Positions 14,767 through 22,788 of a stretch of DNA of 38,803 nucleotides are shown one piece after another; position 1 is the first letter of the stretch; every line of letters begins with the position of its first letter. Source of the DNA: Microcaldota archaeon (GTDB lineage: Archaea; Micrarchaeota; Micrarchaeia; Micrarchaeales; CABMGC01); assembly GCA_021828295.1 (NCBI GenBank), contig JAKASF010000008.1, forward strand, positions 1 to 38,803. Reading direction: 5' to 3'. The notes beneath the pieces are model-generated. The model had not been told where the DNA came from and did no database searches. It saw nothing but the letters and a program-made list of their open reading frames with translations. The position numbers and the translations under genes were made by a program.

Positions 14767-14775
14767 ATTTAAATA
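14767..14775 (+). promoter_or_regulatory. TATA promoter of the epimerase gene
   Basis: ATTTAAATA, 25-33 nt before the ATG at 14800. This gives a leaderless mRNA, the pattern common in this window. Confidence 0.6.
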
Positions 14776-14799
14776 CAAGCTAAGAGCATGTGCTAGCGT

Positions 14800-15714
14800 A
14801 TGGAGGGCGCAAACGTAGCGGTAACTGGAGGCGCTGGTTTCATAGGATCCCACCTTGCGGAGAAGCTCTCTAAGAACAACAAGGTCATCGTGCTAGATGA
14901 TTTCTCCAGCGGATCTCTTAATAACATTTCCGCGATCTCGAGCAAGATATCTCTGGCAAAGCGAAATATTGCCAACCTGAAAAGCATAAGGCATGTGTTT
15001 AAAGACTGCGATTCTGTCTTTCATCTCGCTGCAAATCCCGATGTCAGCCTCGGGGGTGTTGATAACTATCTTCAACTTAGAAGAGATGTTATAGGCACGT
15101 ACAATGTTCTTGAAAGTGCAAGGCTGTGCGACGTCGAAACTGTCGTCTTCGCATCATCGTCTACCGTCTATGGGGAAGCGAATAGGATGCCTATCATTGA
15201 GGACTATTCTCCTATGCTCCCAATCTCGTTCTACGGCGCGTCCAAGCTCGCCGGGGAAGCGTACATGTCTGTGTTCTCTAATAACTATGGAATAAACGTT
15301 GTAATACTCAGGTTAGCAAATGTAATAGGCCCCAGATCCAATCACGGTGTAGTTTACCAGTTTGTGAAGCAGCTTGAAAAAGACGGAACAATGACAATAT
15401 TATCCGGAGGCAACCAGAAAAAATCATACTTATATGTAGACGACTGCGTGGACGGCTTCATTACCGCAGCGAAAGCGAATAGGAAAGGCTGCCACACGTA
15501 TAACCTAGGGTCTGCGGACAGCATAACTGTCAAAGAGATCGCAAAGGCCATTTCGGAGGAAGTGGGAATTAAACCGCGTTTCCTGCATAAGCGCGTCTGG
15601 GTTGGGGACGTCCCGTATTTCGAGCTGAGTATAGACCGAATTAAAAAAACCGGTTGGGCACCTAAGCACAGTTCCCTCGAAGCCGTGAAACTCACGGCCA
15701 GATATCTCCACTGA
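14800..15714 (+). CDS. NAD-dependent UDP-sugar epimerase/dehydratase (GalE-like)
   Basis: A 304-residue extended short-chain dehydrogenase. The Rossmann motif GGAGFIGSH lies at residues 10-18. D33/D34 follow strand two and mark NAD binding, LAANPD matches the HLAA region, and the catalytic set is Ser near 120-121 with Y145-x3-K149 (YGASK). The C-terminal sugar-binding part includes YVDDCVDGFITA and GWAPKHS. The length fits archaeal GalE/UDP-glucose 4-epimerase-like enzymes, but 4,6-dehydratase or C5-epimerase activity cannot be excluded. Codon choice looks more A/T-rich than in secD or the ATPase genes, which may indicate transfer. It converges on the GT2 gene with a 33-nt gap. Confidence 0.88.
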   Translation: MEGANVAVTGGAGFIGSHLAEKLSKNNKVIVLDDFSSGSLNNISAISSKISLAKRNIANLKSIRHVFKDCDSVFHLAANPDVSLGGVDNYLQLRRDVIGTYNVLESARLCDVETVVFASSSTVYGEANRMPIIEDYSPMLPISFYGASKLAGEAYMSVFSNNYGINVVILRLANVIGPRSNHGVVYQFVKQLEKDGTMTILSGGNQKKSYLYVDDCVDGFITAAKANRKGCHTYNLGSADSITVKEIAKAISEEVGIKPRFLHKRVWVGDVPYFELSIDRIKKTGWAPKHSSLEAVKLTARYLH

Positions 15715-15747
15715 ACTGGACCTGCCTACCTGAATTCGGCATAGCGC

Positions 15748-16458
15748 CTATACCCGTCCTTTTCTTGCAACGTAAGCGAACATAATCTTCAGATAGTATA
15801 CGACATCTGATTTCTTTACTGTCGTGCTTCTCTGTTCGGTCCACGATACAGGAAGCATGTAAATCCTCTTTCCCATCCTTTGCGCGTCGAGCAGGGTTTC
15901 GGTATCGAAGAACCAATGGCTGTCCGAGGCAACCCTGGCTTCCCTCTTTATGAACTCTTTTTTCCAGAATTTGAAACCGCACTGGTGGTCGTTAAGCCTG
16001 GAGCCGGTAACCAGATCGATGAGCAGGTTGTACGCCTTGCTGGCGATAAGCCTGTCCAGGTTCCTCTTCAGCCTGGCGCCTCCGTAGCGAGTCCCTGCAA
16101 CTACGTCGTTTCCCTCCTCGATCTTCCTGACCGCGGGAGCGAGGTACTTAATCGGAACAGCCAGGTCAACATCCATGTAGCCTATTATGTCCCCGTCTGC
16201 AATCGCAACGGCTCTCTTGACAGCGCCTCCCCTGCCCCCTATCGGGCTCAAGATCATCCTCACGCGGCTTAATCGCGATAAACGGCGCGCCACATCCACA
16301 GTGTCGTCTTTTGATGCATTCTCTGATATTATTATCTCAAAGTTTCCCAACTTCGAAGCAGCTTTGTATATCTTTTTGAAGTTGCGCCTGAGATTTCCCG
16401 AGTCGTTATACGCTGGCAGTATTATGCTGATCTTCAGTTTTCTCTCGTGTTTTCGCAT
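15748..16458 (-). CDS. GT2 family glycosyltransferase (dolichyl-phosphate glucosyltransferase-like)
   Basis: A 236-residue GT-A-fold enzyme. KISIILPAYNDSGNLRR is the N-terminal nucleotide-binding strand, ENASKDDT follows, and the metal-binding MDVDLA (DxD) is near residue 104. GGRGGAVKRAVAIADGD is typical of Alg5/DPM1-type transferases, and NDHQCGFKFWKKE matches their acceptor region. There is no C-terminal TM pair, so it is a peripheral membrane enzyme. The likely reaction is transfer of a sugar from a nucleotide to polyprenyl phosphate on the cytoplasmic face, making the donor for the GT-C enzymes nearby. It lies 10 nt downstream of the nucleotidyltransferase gene and probably shares its transcript. 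Confidence 0.88.
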   Translation of the reverse strand: MRKHERKLKISIILPAYNDSGNLRRNFKKIYKAASKLGNFEIIISENASKDDTVDVARRLSRLSRVRMILSPIGGRGGAVKRAVAIADGDIIGYMDVDLAVPIKYLAPAVRKIEEGNDVVAGTRYGGARLKRNLDRLIASKAYNLLIDLVTGSRLNDHQCGFKFWKKEFIKREARVASDSHWFFDTETLLDAQRMGKRIYMLPVSWTEQRSTTVKKSDVVYYLKIMFAYVARKGRV

Positions 16459-16468
16459 GCCACTCCGC

Positions 16469-17536
16469 TTATAGTTTCAGCCTGCTCTGCTGGCCCAGCA
16501 CGAGCTCTACTCTCTTACGCTTGCCTTTGCTACTGCCGCGCATCTCGGCCATGTCTCCTACAATGCTGTTTGTCAGTAACAATCTGCCTCCTATAACTAC
16601 ATTCCGCATTACGATCGAAGAGGACACATCAGCACCGAGAATCTTCGTGCCATCTCCTATGGAAGCAAAGCTTCCAACTACCGCATCGTTGCCTATTTCA
16701 CACCCGTTGCCAATTATAGTAAATGCCTTAACCTCCGCCCCTCTTCTTATAATCGACCCTTTCCCGATCACTACCGGACGCCCCACTTTCGCTCCCCGCT
16801 CCACCTTGCCGTCTATTCGATTCTTGATAGTTTCCAAGATAAGCCTGTTCGTATCGAGCATATCCTCCTTCGAACCCGCGTCTCTCCACCAGCCATCGAA
16901 GCTAACAGCCTTTACTTTCAATCCCTTGTCGGCAATGCCCCTGATCGCATCAACGAGCTCAAGTTCGCCTCTTGCGGAAGGCCGAAGCCGTTTAATCACA
17001 TCAAACACATCAGGTTTGAAGAGAAGTATCCCGGTAAGCACCATGTTGCTTTTAGGTCTGGCCGGTTTTTCTTCTATATCTGTTACAGTGTCTCCATGCA
17101 GCGTTACGACCCCGAACCTAGATGGGTCTGGGGATTTACTCACTCCTACGACGCAGCCTACGCCTTCTGCGCTGCCGGCGGCAACTATCGGTGCTATCCC
17201 TTCGCTCAATATATTGTCTCCCAGGTAGACGACGAAAGGGGACCTGCCTATAAATTTTTCCGCCATTCCTATGGCTTCGGCTATGCCCCTTGGGTTGGGC
17301 TGTTTTATGTAAGTGATTCTTACTGAGTGAGAAGCGCCATCGCCTAGAAGCCGCTCTATTCCCTCGCCGAATGGTCCTATCACCACTCCAATATCTTCTA
17401 TACCAGCGTGCTTCAGCGCTTCTAGTCCGTACAGGACCATGGGTTTATTCGCGATTGGCAGCAGGTGCTTGTTGCCGCTCGCTGTAAGCGGCGCTAATCT
17501 CGTGCCGTATCCGCTAGCCAGGATAAGTCCCTTCAT
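16469..17536 (-). CDS. Sugar-1-phosphate nucleotidyltransferase with left-handed beta-helix tail
   Basis: A 355-residue bimodular enzyme. The N-terminal half (1-235) is an RmlA/GlmU-type nucleotidyltransferase with ILASGYGTRLAPLT, NKHLLPI, VYLGDNIL and WWRDAGSKEDML. From about residue 240 there are imperfect hexapeptide repeats (VGRPVVIGKGSIIRRGAEV...) forming a left-handed beta-helix. It makes an NDP-sugar (dTDP- or UDP-glucose, or UDP-HexNAc) from sugar-1-phosphate and NTP. Archaeal relatives can also be acetyltransferases, but no catalytic residue for that can be confirmed. I start at the ATG giving MKGLILASG; the track begins at a TTG six codons earlier. It is the first gene of a two-gene unit with the GT2 gene. 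Confidence 0.88.
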   Translation of the reverse strand: MKGLILASGYGTRLAPLTASGNKHLLPIANKPMVLYGLEALKHAGIEDIGVVIGPFGEGIERLLGDGASHSVRITYIKQPNPRGIAEAIGMAEKFIGRSPFVVYLGDNILSEGIAPIVAAGSAEGVGCVVGVSKSPDPSRFGVVTLHGDTVTDIEEKPARPKSNMVLTGILLFKPDVFDVIKRLRPSARGELELVDAIRGIADKGLKVKAVSFDGWWRDAGSKEDMLDTNRLILETIKNRIDGKVERGAKVGRPVVIGKGSIIRRGAEVKAFTIIGNGCEIGNDAVVGSFASIGDGTKILGADVSSSIVMRNVVIGGRLLLTNSIVGDMAEMRGSSKGKRKRVELVLGQQSRLKL

Positions 17537-17632
17537 TAAGCCATCCCCTCTCAAGGATTTCGAATCGCAAGTGATTTATCAAGTATGCACTAAAACCGTC
17601 TTAAATGCACTTATAGGTTGCGTTTCTTCAAG

Positions 17633-17640
17633 TTTATAAT
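17633..17640 (+). promoter_or_regulatory. TATA element upstream of the 670-aa membrane protein
   Basis: TTTATAAT, 30-37 nt before the ATG. A GAGG eight nucleotides before the ATG could also act as a weak ribosome-binding site. Confidence 0.5.
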
Positions 17641-17669
17641 CTTAACAGTGGGAGATATCTGAGGATACC

Positions 17670-19682
17670 ATGCTTCTGCTCATCGGGCTGCTCTTCTACG
17701 TTTCAAGCATCATCGCCGGCGTAACGATATCCAATTACTTCCTTCGCAAGCTGACCGACGAGCATCTAGTCATGTACGCCTTCGCCTTTCCTATAGGCTT
17801 CGTTGTAGCATCGTATCTGACCCTCGCCATGGACGCCCTCTCCGGCGCGTTCAGCAGCTATCTCATGCTAATCACCTCGATTTTGCTGCTCATCCTCTCC
17901 TACTTCCTCTATACAAGGGCCAAGAACAGGGACATGTTCAGCATCGGGCTCATCGGGAAGCAGTACAGGGCGAACAGGCAGTACTACATACTCGTATTCA
18001 CAGTCGTCTTCCTCCTTCTGGTCCTGCAGATAAAGGGCGTAAACCAGGGCGCTGGCGGCATCTTCGGCGGCGACAACTACGGCACCGATTTCCTCTTCCA
18101 TATGTCTGTAGGGAACTCGGTGGTGTACACGCCGTTCCCTCCAACGCTGCTCTACACGCCCAACGTGACCAACGTCTTCCCCTTCATAACAGACTTCTTC
18201 ACCTCCATGCTCTCGTATACAGGCATAGGGCCTGTGAACAGCCTTTATATGACGAACATACCGCTCTACTACTCCCTGGTAATGCTGTCCATCTACCTGA
18301 TCTACGTGTTCACCAGGCGCAGGTACGCCGCAGTGGGCGGCTTTGTCCTCTTCCTCTTCTGCAGCCTCTGGTTCAATGCCGTCGTACTGTACGTTACGGG
18401 CATCAGCCTTCCCTTCTTCTCCAACGCCATAGTGCAGAACGCGGCGCAGTGTGGCTGGAGGTGCCTCTTCGAGCTGCCCATATTCAATTTCTCAGATCCC
18501 CTGATCAGCAACTTCGCGCCCCAGCACGACTACGTGCTCGGCTTCCCGTACACGCTGATACTGCTCCTCTTCATCTACATTGCATTCTTCAAGAAGCGCG
18601 ATGCGCGCGGGAGCGAACCTGCAGCCAAGCTCTCGGTTAGCGAGTTCGCTTTCGCTGGGTTGTTGGTAGGCCTTATGCCGCTGGTGCACCCGTTCTCGAT
18701 GATATTCGTCTTCCTCTTCGCCCTTGTCGGCTTCTTCTACTCCCTGTACAGGAGCGGGCGCGGCTTTGTCCGCGTCTTCACGGGGCGCTGGCTGCCGCTT
18801 GGCGTCGTTGCTGTCGCGGTCGCGTCTCCGCTGCTGCTTTACATACATGGCGGCAGCCTGTCATCGACATTCTTCATGTCCGAACTGGCAGACCCTCTCT
18901 GGTACTCGCAGGGTGCCAGCATACCTTCGCTGCTGCTCGTCCACATAGAGTTCTGGTTTGCAACGATGGGAGCGATCCTCGCCCTTGGCCTGATCGGCCT
19001 GTACTTCTTCAGGAAGGATCTTGTGCTCTTCGCGCCAGCGTTCCTCGCCCTCATCTTCATCAACATAATGCGCGTACAGCCGAGTTTCGGCGATTCGAAC
19101 AAGATAGCCCTCTACTTCCTGTTCTTCATGGCGGTGAGTGCGACAGAATTGCTTGCCAGGATGGCGAAACGCGGCAGGGCGTTCCAGGCCGCTGTCGTGA
19201 TCCTCTTCTTCATAGTCACGCTAAGCGGCTTTCTGCCCGAGCAGGACATGCTCTTCTCGTCGGGCTATCCGCTGGCGCCGAGCATCGAGCTCAACGCCAC
19301 CGCATGGATACTCAACAACACGCCGCAGAACGCCGTGTTTGTCAACAACTGCTACGGTACAGTGTTCGGCGGGATCTCGGCGCTGGCCCACAGGCATGCA
19401 GTCCTGGAAGACGTGGATTACGTCTCGCTCGTGGGCATATACCAGCAGAATCCGTACGTCACGGCACAACGCGAGAGCGCCTTCCTATCCAGTCCCAACT
19501 GCTCATTCGTAGAGAGCTACAATGTAAGCTACCTGCTGCTGATGAACCTATCGGAGTTCGCTCCGCAGTGGTGCGCCCAGCCGAACTACTCCGCATTTGG
19601 CGCTTCCCCTGACTTCGTTGATGTGCAGAACTTCTCGTCCTCGTACGACCACGCGTATATATTCAAGGCCGAATGCGGCTAG
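17670..19682 (+). CDS. Large polytopic membrane protein, GT-C-like
   Basis: A 670-residue protein with roughly thirteen hydrophobic helices and a C-terminal soluble region of about 130 residues that contains several sequons. Near residue 135 the first large outer loop reads GGDNYGTDFLFHMS, an acidic and aromatic loop reminiscent of GT-C glycosyltransferases and of PTPS-related membrane proteins. The tail begins ELNATAWILNNTPQNAVFVNN, a pattern common after the last TM in such enzymes (an alpha/beta domain). The role is probably oligosaccharide assembly or transfer at the outer face, but the exact family is unresolved. Its own TATA box lies upstream. It converges on a small membrane protein gene, with only 3 nt between the stops. 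Confidence 0.75.
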   Translation: MLLLIGLLFYVSSIIAGVTISNYFLRKLTDEHLVMYAFAFPIGFVVASYLTLAMDALSGAFSSYLMLITSILLLILSYFLYTRAKNRDMFSIGLIGKQYRANRQYYILVFTVVFLLLVLQIKGVNQGAGGIFGGDNYGTDFLFHMSVGNSVVYTPFPPTLLYTPNVTNVFPFITDFFTSMLSYTGIGPVNSLYMTNIPLYYSLVMLSIYLIYVFTRRRYAAVGGFVLFLFCSLWFNAVVLYVTGISLPFFSNAIVQNAAQCGWRCLFELPIFNFSDPLISNFAPQHDYVLGFPYTLILLLFIYIAFFKKRDARGSEPAAKLSVSEFAFAGLLVGLMPLVHPFSMIFVFLFALVGFFYSLYRSGRGFVRVFTGRWLPLGVVAVAVASPLLLYIHGGSLSSTFFMSELADPLWYSQGASIPSLLLVHIEFWFATMGAILALGLIGLYFFRKDLVLFAPAFLALIFINIMRVQPSFGDSNKIALYFLFFMAVSATELLARMAKRGRAFQAAVVILFFIVTLSGFLPEQDMLFSSGYPLAPSIELNATAWILNNTPQNAVFVNNCYGTVFGGISALAHRHAVLEDVDYVSLVGIYQQNPYVTAQRESAFLSSPNCSFVESYNVSYLLLMNLSEFAPQWCAQPNYSAFGASPDFVDVQNFSSSYDHAYIFKAECG

Positions 19683-19685
19683 CGG

Positions 19686-19952
19686 CTACTTGTGCTTCCC
19701 GTACTTCATGGCAATGAACAGCACTATCGCAGCTACGACGCTCCATATCACTATGTCTGCTATAAGTCCGACAGCGTCCAAAGCCCAGGGGCTGTACTGC
19801 GGGCCCACCACCAGATACCTTATCCAGGTCAGCGGGAAGCCGTACCATACCGCGCCCACGAGCCCGGATGGCGTGCCGTTGTAGAAGTAGGAGATGAGCG
19901 TTATTACAATCCCCGCTCCCACAGATTCCGCAATGAATTTCTTGTCCGTCAT
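19686..19952 (-). CDS. Small membrane protein, unknown
   Basis: An 88-residue protein with a hydrophobic segment at about 10-25 (AGIVITLISYFY), a middle hydrophobic stretch (LVGAVWYGFPLTWIRYLVVG) and a C-terminal helix (AVGLIADIVIWSVVAAIVLFIAM) followed by the basic tail KYGKHK. No family is recognised. The ORF track starts at a TTG (19958); the ATG two codons later is better placed relative to the AT-rich promoter at 19972-19981. It is divergent from the nucleotidyltransferase gene at 20005 and convergent with the large GT-C-like gene. Confidence 0.65.
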   Translation of the reverse strand: MTDKKFIAESVGAGIVITLISYFYNGTPSGLVGAVWYGFPLTWIRYLVVGPQYSPWALDAVGLIADIVIWSVVAAIVLFIAMKYGKHK

Positions 19953-19971
19953 GCTCAAGAGTACTAGACGC

Positions 19972-19981
19972 TAATTTAAAA
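19972..19981. promoter_or_regulatory. Shared bidirectional TATA element
   Basis: TAATTTAAAA lies 20-29 nt from the minus-strand ATG (19952) and 24-33 nt from the plus-strand ATG (20005). One AT-rich core may serve both leaderless genes. Confidence 0.5.
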
Positions 19982-20004
19982 AGGTTGCTCGGAGTTAGCT
20001 AGGC

Positions 20005-20772
20005 ATGGGCTCTGAAGCTGAGAAAACGCAGGTAGTCATAGCTGTAGGCGGCGAGGCGAAACGCATGGGGCTCAGCATCCCCAAGGCACTTGTCAAGGTA
20101 GGCGGATCCACTCTGCTCGACAGGTGCATAGGCATGTTCATGGGCTGCGGATTCAAGGAGTTCGTAGTGCTGCTCGGCTACAAGGATACGCAGATAACAG
20201 AGCACATGGACCATTCGGATCTCAAAGGCGCGAGGATAACCAAAGCTTACGACTACGCACAGGGGATAGCGAAGGGCAAGGCTGTGAAGCACGCATTACT
20301 GGAGGGCAAGATAGACAAGAATATGAGATCGATAATGGCGTGGCCCGACGACCTGTTCTTCGACAGTAGGCTGCCAAGCGCAGTTGTCGAGAAACATGTT
20401 GCTGCCTCGAAAAAACTGGGTACGCTCTCCAGCATAGTGGTGACAGAGGCGTATAGGTCCCCGTTCGGCATAGTGCACATAGACAGCAACGGAATCGTGA
20501 CCAGATTCGAGGAGAAGCCCCTCGTTCCAATGCGAACATCTACAGGCATGCAGGTGTTCGATCCAGGCTCGTACGACTACTTCGACAGGCTCATCGACAT
20601 GGACAAGCCCGGACCGGTGGAGTTCGAGAACGTGGTGCTGCCCGAGATGGCCGCGCAGCACAAGATCTACTCAATCTCCATACCCCCGGATTCGTGGCTC
20701 GCTGTCAACACGCAGAAGGAGCTGGAGCAGGCGCAAAAGCTGGTGGCTGAGGGAAAGCTGCCCGCCAGCTGA
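20005..20772 (+). CDS. Sugar nucleotidyltransferase (NDP-sugar pyrophosphorylase)
   Basis: A 255-residue single-domain NTP_transferase protein. VIAVGGEAKRMGLSIPKALVKVGG is the nucleotide-binding signature, with a variant of GxGTRM...PK in which EAKRM replaces the usual GTRM. AWPDDLFF fills the metal-binding position near residue 115, followed by FGIVHID and EEKPLVP of the sugar-1-phosphate site. There is no beta-helix tail, unlike the 16469-17536 enzyme, so the two probably make different NDP-sugars. The likely product is an NDP-hexose for the neighbouring transferases; specificity is unknown. It is probably leaderless, from the shared TATA element. Confidence 0.85.
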   Translation: MGSEAEKTQVVIAVGGEAKRMGLSIPKALVKVGGSTLLDRCIGMFMGCGFKEFVVLLGYKDTQITEHMDHSDLKGARITKAYDYAQGIAKGKAVKHALLEGKIDKNMRSIMAWPDDLFFDSRLPSAVVEKHVAASKKLGTLSSIVVTEAYRSPFGIVHIDSNGIVTRFEEKPLVPMRTSTGMQVFDPGSYDYFDRLIDMDKPGPVEFENVVLPEMAAQHKIYSISIPPDSWLAVNTQKELEQAQKLVAEGKLPAS

Positions 20773-20800
20773 GCGCACTCCCAACGCGTCCTATGCATGC

Positions 20801-20809
20801 CTTTTAAGC
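20801..20809 (+). promoter_or_regulatory. TATA element supporting the start at 20830
   Basis: CTTTTAAGC, 21-29 nt before the ATG at 20830. It lies downstream of the ORF-track start (20797), so that start could not be transcribed from it. Confidence 0.5.
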
Positions 20810-20829
20810 CTTGCAGGCAATATCTTATC

Positions 20830-21447
20830 ATGGAAGACAGTCTTTTTGCGCTTTCTACCAGGCTCCGCAAGTTTTCAGAGACCGAGCTAGCCCAGAAGGA
20901 CGCATTCCTGAAGAGGACGATAAAGACCTCCAATCCCCAAAAGTTTTTCAAGAATCTTGTCAGCGATGTAGCCAAGCTGGGGTATCTGATCGACACCGAA
21001 GCCCAGGAGAAGGTTGCCAGAGGCATGGCGAGCAGGAACGTTCGCATGGTTTCGCCGTTGATGGGCATGAGAAAGCGCATCAGGAAGCCTTCCAGATACA
21101 ACCGGACCCTCCTTATCGGAATAGGCCTGGTGGCAGCGGGCCTGTTTCTCGCTATCTTTTCGCTTTATGCCCTGCTCCTGTCGGGACTTGGCGAGCTCGT
21201 TATACTGCTCTGGTTCTCGAACAGGAGGGCAAAGAAGGTCCCCGATGCGGTAGAGATGACGAGCAAGATATGGCTGTTCGTCGAGAGCCTGCCAGAAGCC
21301 GCGGCGAATAAGCTCGCTCCTGCGGAAACCCAGCACCTTGTTCCTTCCGAGTTCGCCGTGTATGCCGCGTGGGATTCGGATGACGAGAAGGAACAGGTTC
21401 AGAAGGAGTGCGAGCAGCTCGCCACGAGGCTCGATTCGTTCATATAG
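20830..21447 (+). CDS. Membrane hairpin protein with cytoplasmic domains, unknown
   Basis: A 205-residue protein with no recognised family. An N-terminal helical, charged region of about 90 residues (SETELAQKDAFLKRTIK, then a basic RKRIRKPSRYNR) precedes two TM helices (about 95-114 and 117-135). A C-terminal acidic helical region (SDDEKEQVQKECEQLATRLDSF) may form a coiled coil. The two TM helices are joined by only a few residues, so both soluble parts should be cytoplasmic. I start at MEDSLF because the TATA box lies 21-29 nt before it. It converges on tRNA-Val. Confidence 0.7.
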   Translation: MEDSLFALSTRLRKFSETELAQKDAFLKRTIKTSNPQKFFKNLVSDVAKLGYLIDTEAQEKVARGMASRNVRMVSPLMGMRKRIRKPSRYNRTLLIGIGLVAAGLFLAIFSLYALLLSGLGELVILLWFSNRRAKKVPDAVEMTSKIWLFVESLPEAAANKLAPAETQHLVPSEFAVYAAWDSDDEKEQVQKECEQLATRLDSFI

Positions 21448-21469
21448 CCTGCTGGTCGCCAAGCAAGTG

Positions 21470-21540
21470 TGGAGGCACAGGGAATCGAACCCAGACCTTC
21501 AGCGTGTAAAGCTGACGTCCTACCACTAGACTATGCCTCC
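21470..21540 (-). tRNA. tRNA-Val (anticodon TAC)
   Basis: A 71-nt cloverleaf on the minus strand. Acceptor GGAGGCA/TGCCTCC plus discriminator A, D stem GTCT/GGAC, anticodon stem TCAGC/GCTGA around TTTACAC, giving TAC. The variable loop is four bases. The T loop TTCGATT is standard, but the T stem CTGGG/CCCTG contains one U-U mismatch. CCA is not encoded. It begins 3 nt after the aminotransferase stop on the same strand. Confidence 0.92.
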
Positions 21541-21543
21541 GCG

Positions 21544-22758
21544 CTATCTCTTTCTCCTGCAGAACTCATTAAGCTTTGTTATCGCTTCTCCGAGCGTTTC
21601 TTTGGGCGGCAGGGAGACAATTCTGATGTGGCCCGGCGTGCCGAATCCCGAGCCGCGTGTGATCTGCACGTACCGGCTCTTGAGCAGCGAATCCACGAAC
21701 TCCTTGTCGCTCTTGAAGTGCAAGCCCTTCAGGTCAATCTTCGGGAAGATGTAGTACGCGCCTCTGGGTCTTACAGTGCTCAGGCTCGTGTTCTCGTTCA
21801 GCAGCTTAACCGCGAAGTTCACCCTGTCTTCTATCTCGCCGACCATGTAGCGTATGGCCCTGTTGTGCTCGACAACGTTGTTCAACCCTTCCGCTAGCGC
21901 ATACTGCGCTGGAGCGTTGGCCGATACCCTCACCGATGCGAAGTCAGCTAGCTTTGCCTTCAGCTCCTTAGAGAGCGCATCCCTACCAGGCACCACCGCG
22001 AAGCCTATCCTGAATCCCGTGGCGTCGAAGTTCTTCGAGGCACCGTTGAGTATCACGTACGGCACTCCCTTCGCCACCTGCGCTATGCTTGTGAACCTGG
22101 CGCCGTTGTATACTATCTCATCATAGATCTCGTCGCTGATCAGCAACAGCTTGTGCTCGTTCGCCAGATCGACTATGCCTTCAAGCGTCTTCCTGCTCAG
22201 CACAGTGCCAGTGGGATTGTTCGGGTTCGTGAGGAGCACATACTTCACCCTCGCTTTGTGCTTCAGCCTCCTAACGTGCCTGTCGAGCTCGTCTATGTCT
22301 ATGCCCCAACCCTCGTTCTCCTTGTAGTCGAGCAGGTACTCCCTGCCCCCGGCAAGCCCGATGTACGGAATGTACTGCGTGTAGTAGGGCTTGAACACGA
22401 TTGCGCGGTCATTCCTGTCGATCAGCGCAGAGTTAAGCATGTAGAGGGCCTCCGACACGCCAGCCGTCACCACTACGTCATCCTCGTTCAGGTCCAGGCC
22501 GTACAAGCGCCTGTAGCGGCCCATCACAGCATCCACGAGCTCTTTCGCCCCGCGCGTCTCGGTGTAGTGCGTCTTGCTCTCCCTTATCGCCTCGATGTAG
22601 GCCTCCTTTATGTACTGCGGCGTAGGAAAGTAGACCGCGGGGTCGCCCCTGTTGAGCTTTATTATCTCCTTTCCCTTCCTCTCCAGGGCTTCGGCTATGG
22701 CGTCATCTTCCTCCAGCGGATTTATTGCGAATCTGCTCCTCTCAGACAGGAATCCCAT
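21544..22758 (-). CDS. Class I/II PLP-dependent aminotransferase (alanine/aspartate type)
   Basis: A 404-residue fold-type I aminotransferase. LNRGDPAVYFPTP near the N-terminus contacts substrate, VTAGVSEAL is the phosphate-side helix, and NPNNPTGTVLS and DEIYDEIVY carry the PLP-contacting Asn and Asp/Tyr. NGASKNFDATGFRIGF holds the Schiff-base Lys, and RGSGFGTPGHIRIV holds the carboxylate-binding Arg. It resembles archaeal AlaT/AspC enzymes that exchange amino groups with 2-oxoglutarate. Exact specificity cannot be read. The track starts 14 codons upstream; I choose MGFLSERSR because a TATA-like TAATTTAAG lies 23-30 nt before it, at the end of dph6. It therefore has its own promoter. Confidence 0.9.
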   Translation of the reverse strand: MGFLSERSRFAINPLEEDDAIAEALERKGKEIIKLNRGDPAVYFPTPQYIKEAYIEAIRESKTHYTETRGAKELVDAVMGRYRRLYGLDLNEDDVVVTAGVSEALYMLNSALIDRNDRAIVFKPYYTQYIPYIGLAGGREYLLDYKENEGWGIDIDELDRHVRRLKHKARVKYVLLTNPNNPTGTVLSRKTLEGIVDLANEHKLLLISDEIYDEIVYNGARFTSIAQVAKGVPYVILNGASKNFDATGFRIGFAVVPGRDALSKELKAKLADFASVRVSANAPAQYALAEGLNNVVEHNRAIRYMVGEIEDRVNFAVKLLNENTSLSTVRPRGAYYIFPKIDLKGLHFKSDKEFVDSLLKSRYVQITRGSGFGTPGHIRIVSLPPKETLGEAITKLNEFCRRKR

Positions 22759-22780
22759 CGAACCTACTTCTTTTGCAAGG

Positions 22781-22788
22781 CTTAAATT
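22781..22788 (-). promoter_or_regulatory. TATA element for the aminotransferase
   Basis: The minus strand reads TAATTTAAG about 23-30 nt before the ATG at 22758, overlapping the end of dph6. It predicts a leaderless transcript and separates this gene from the ATPase operon. Confidence 0.5.
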
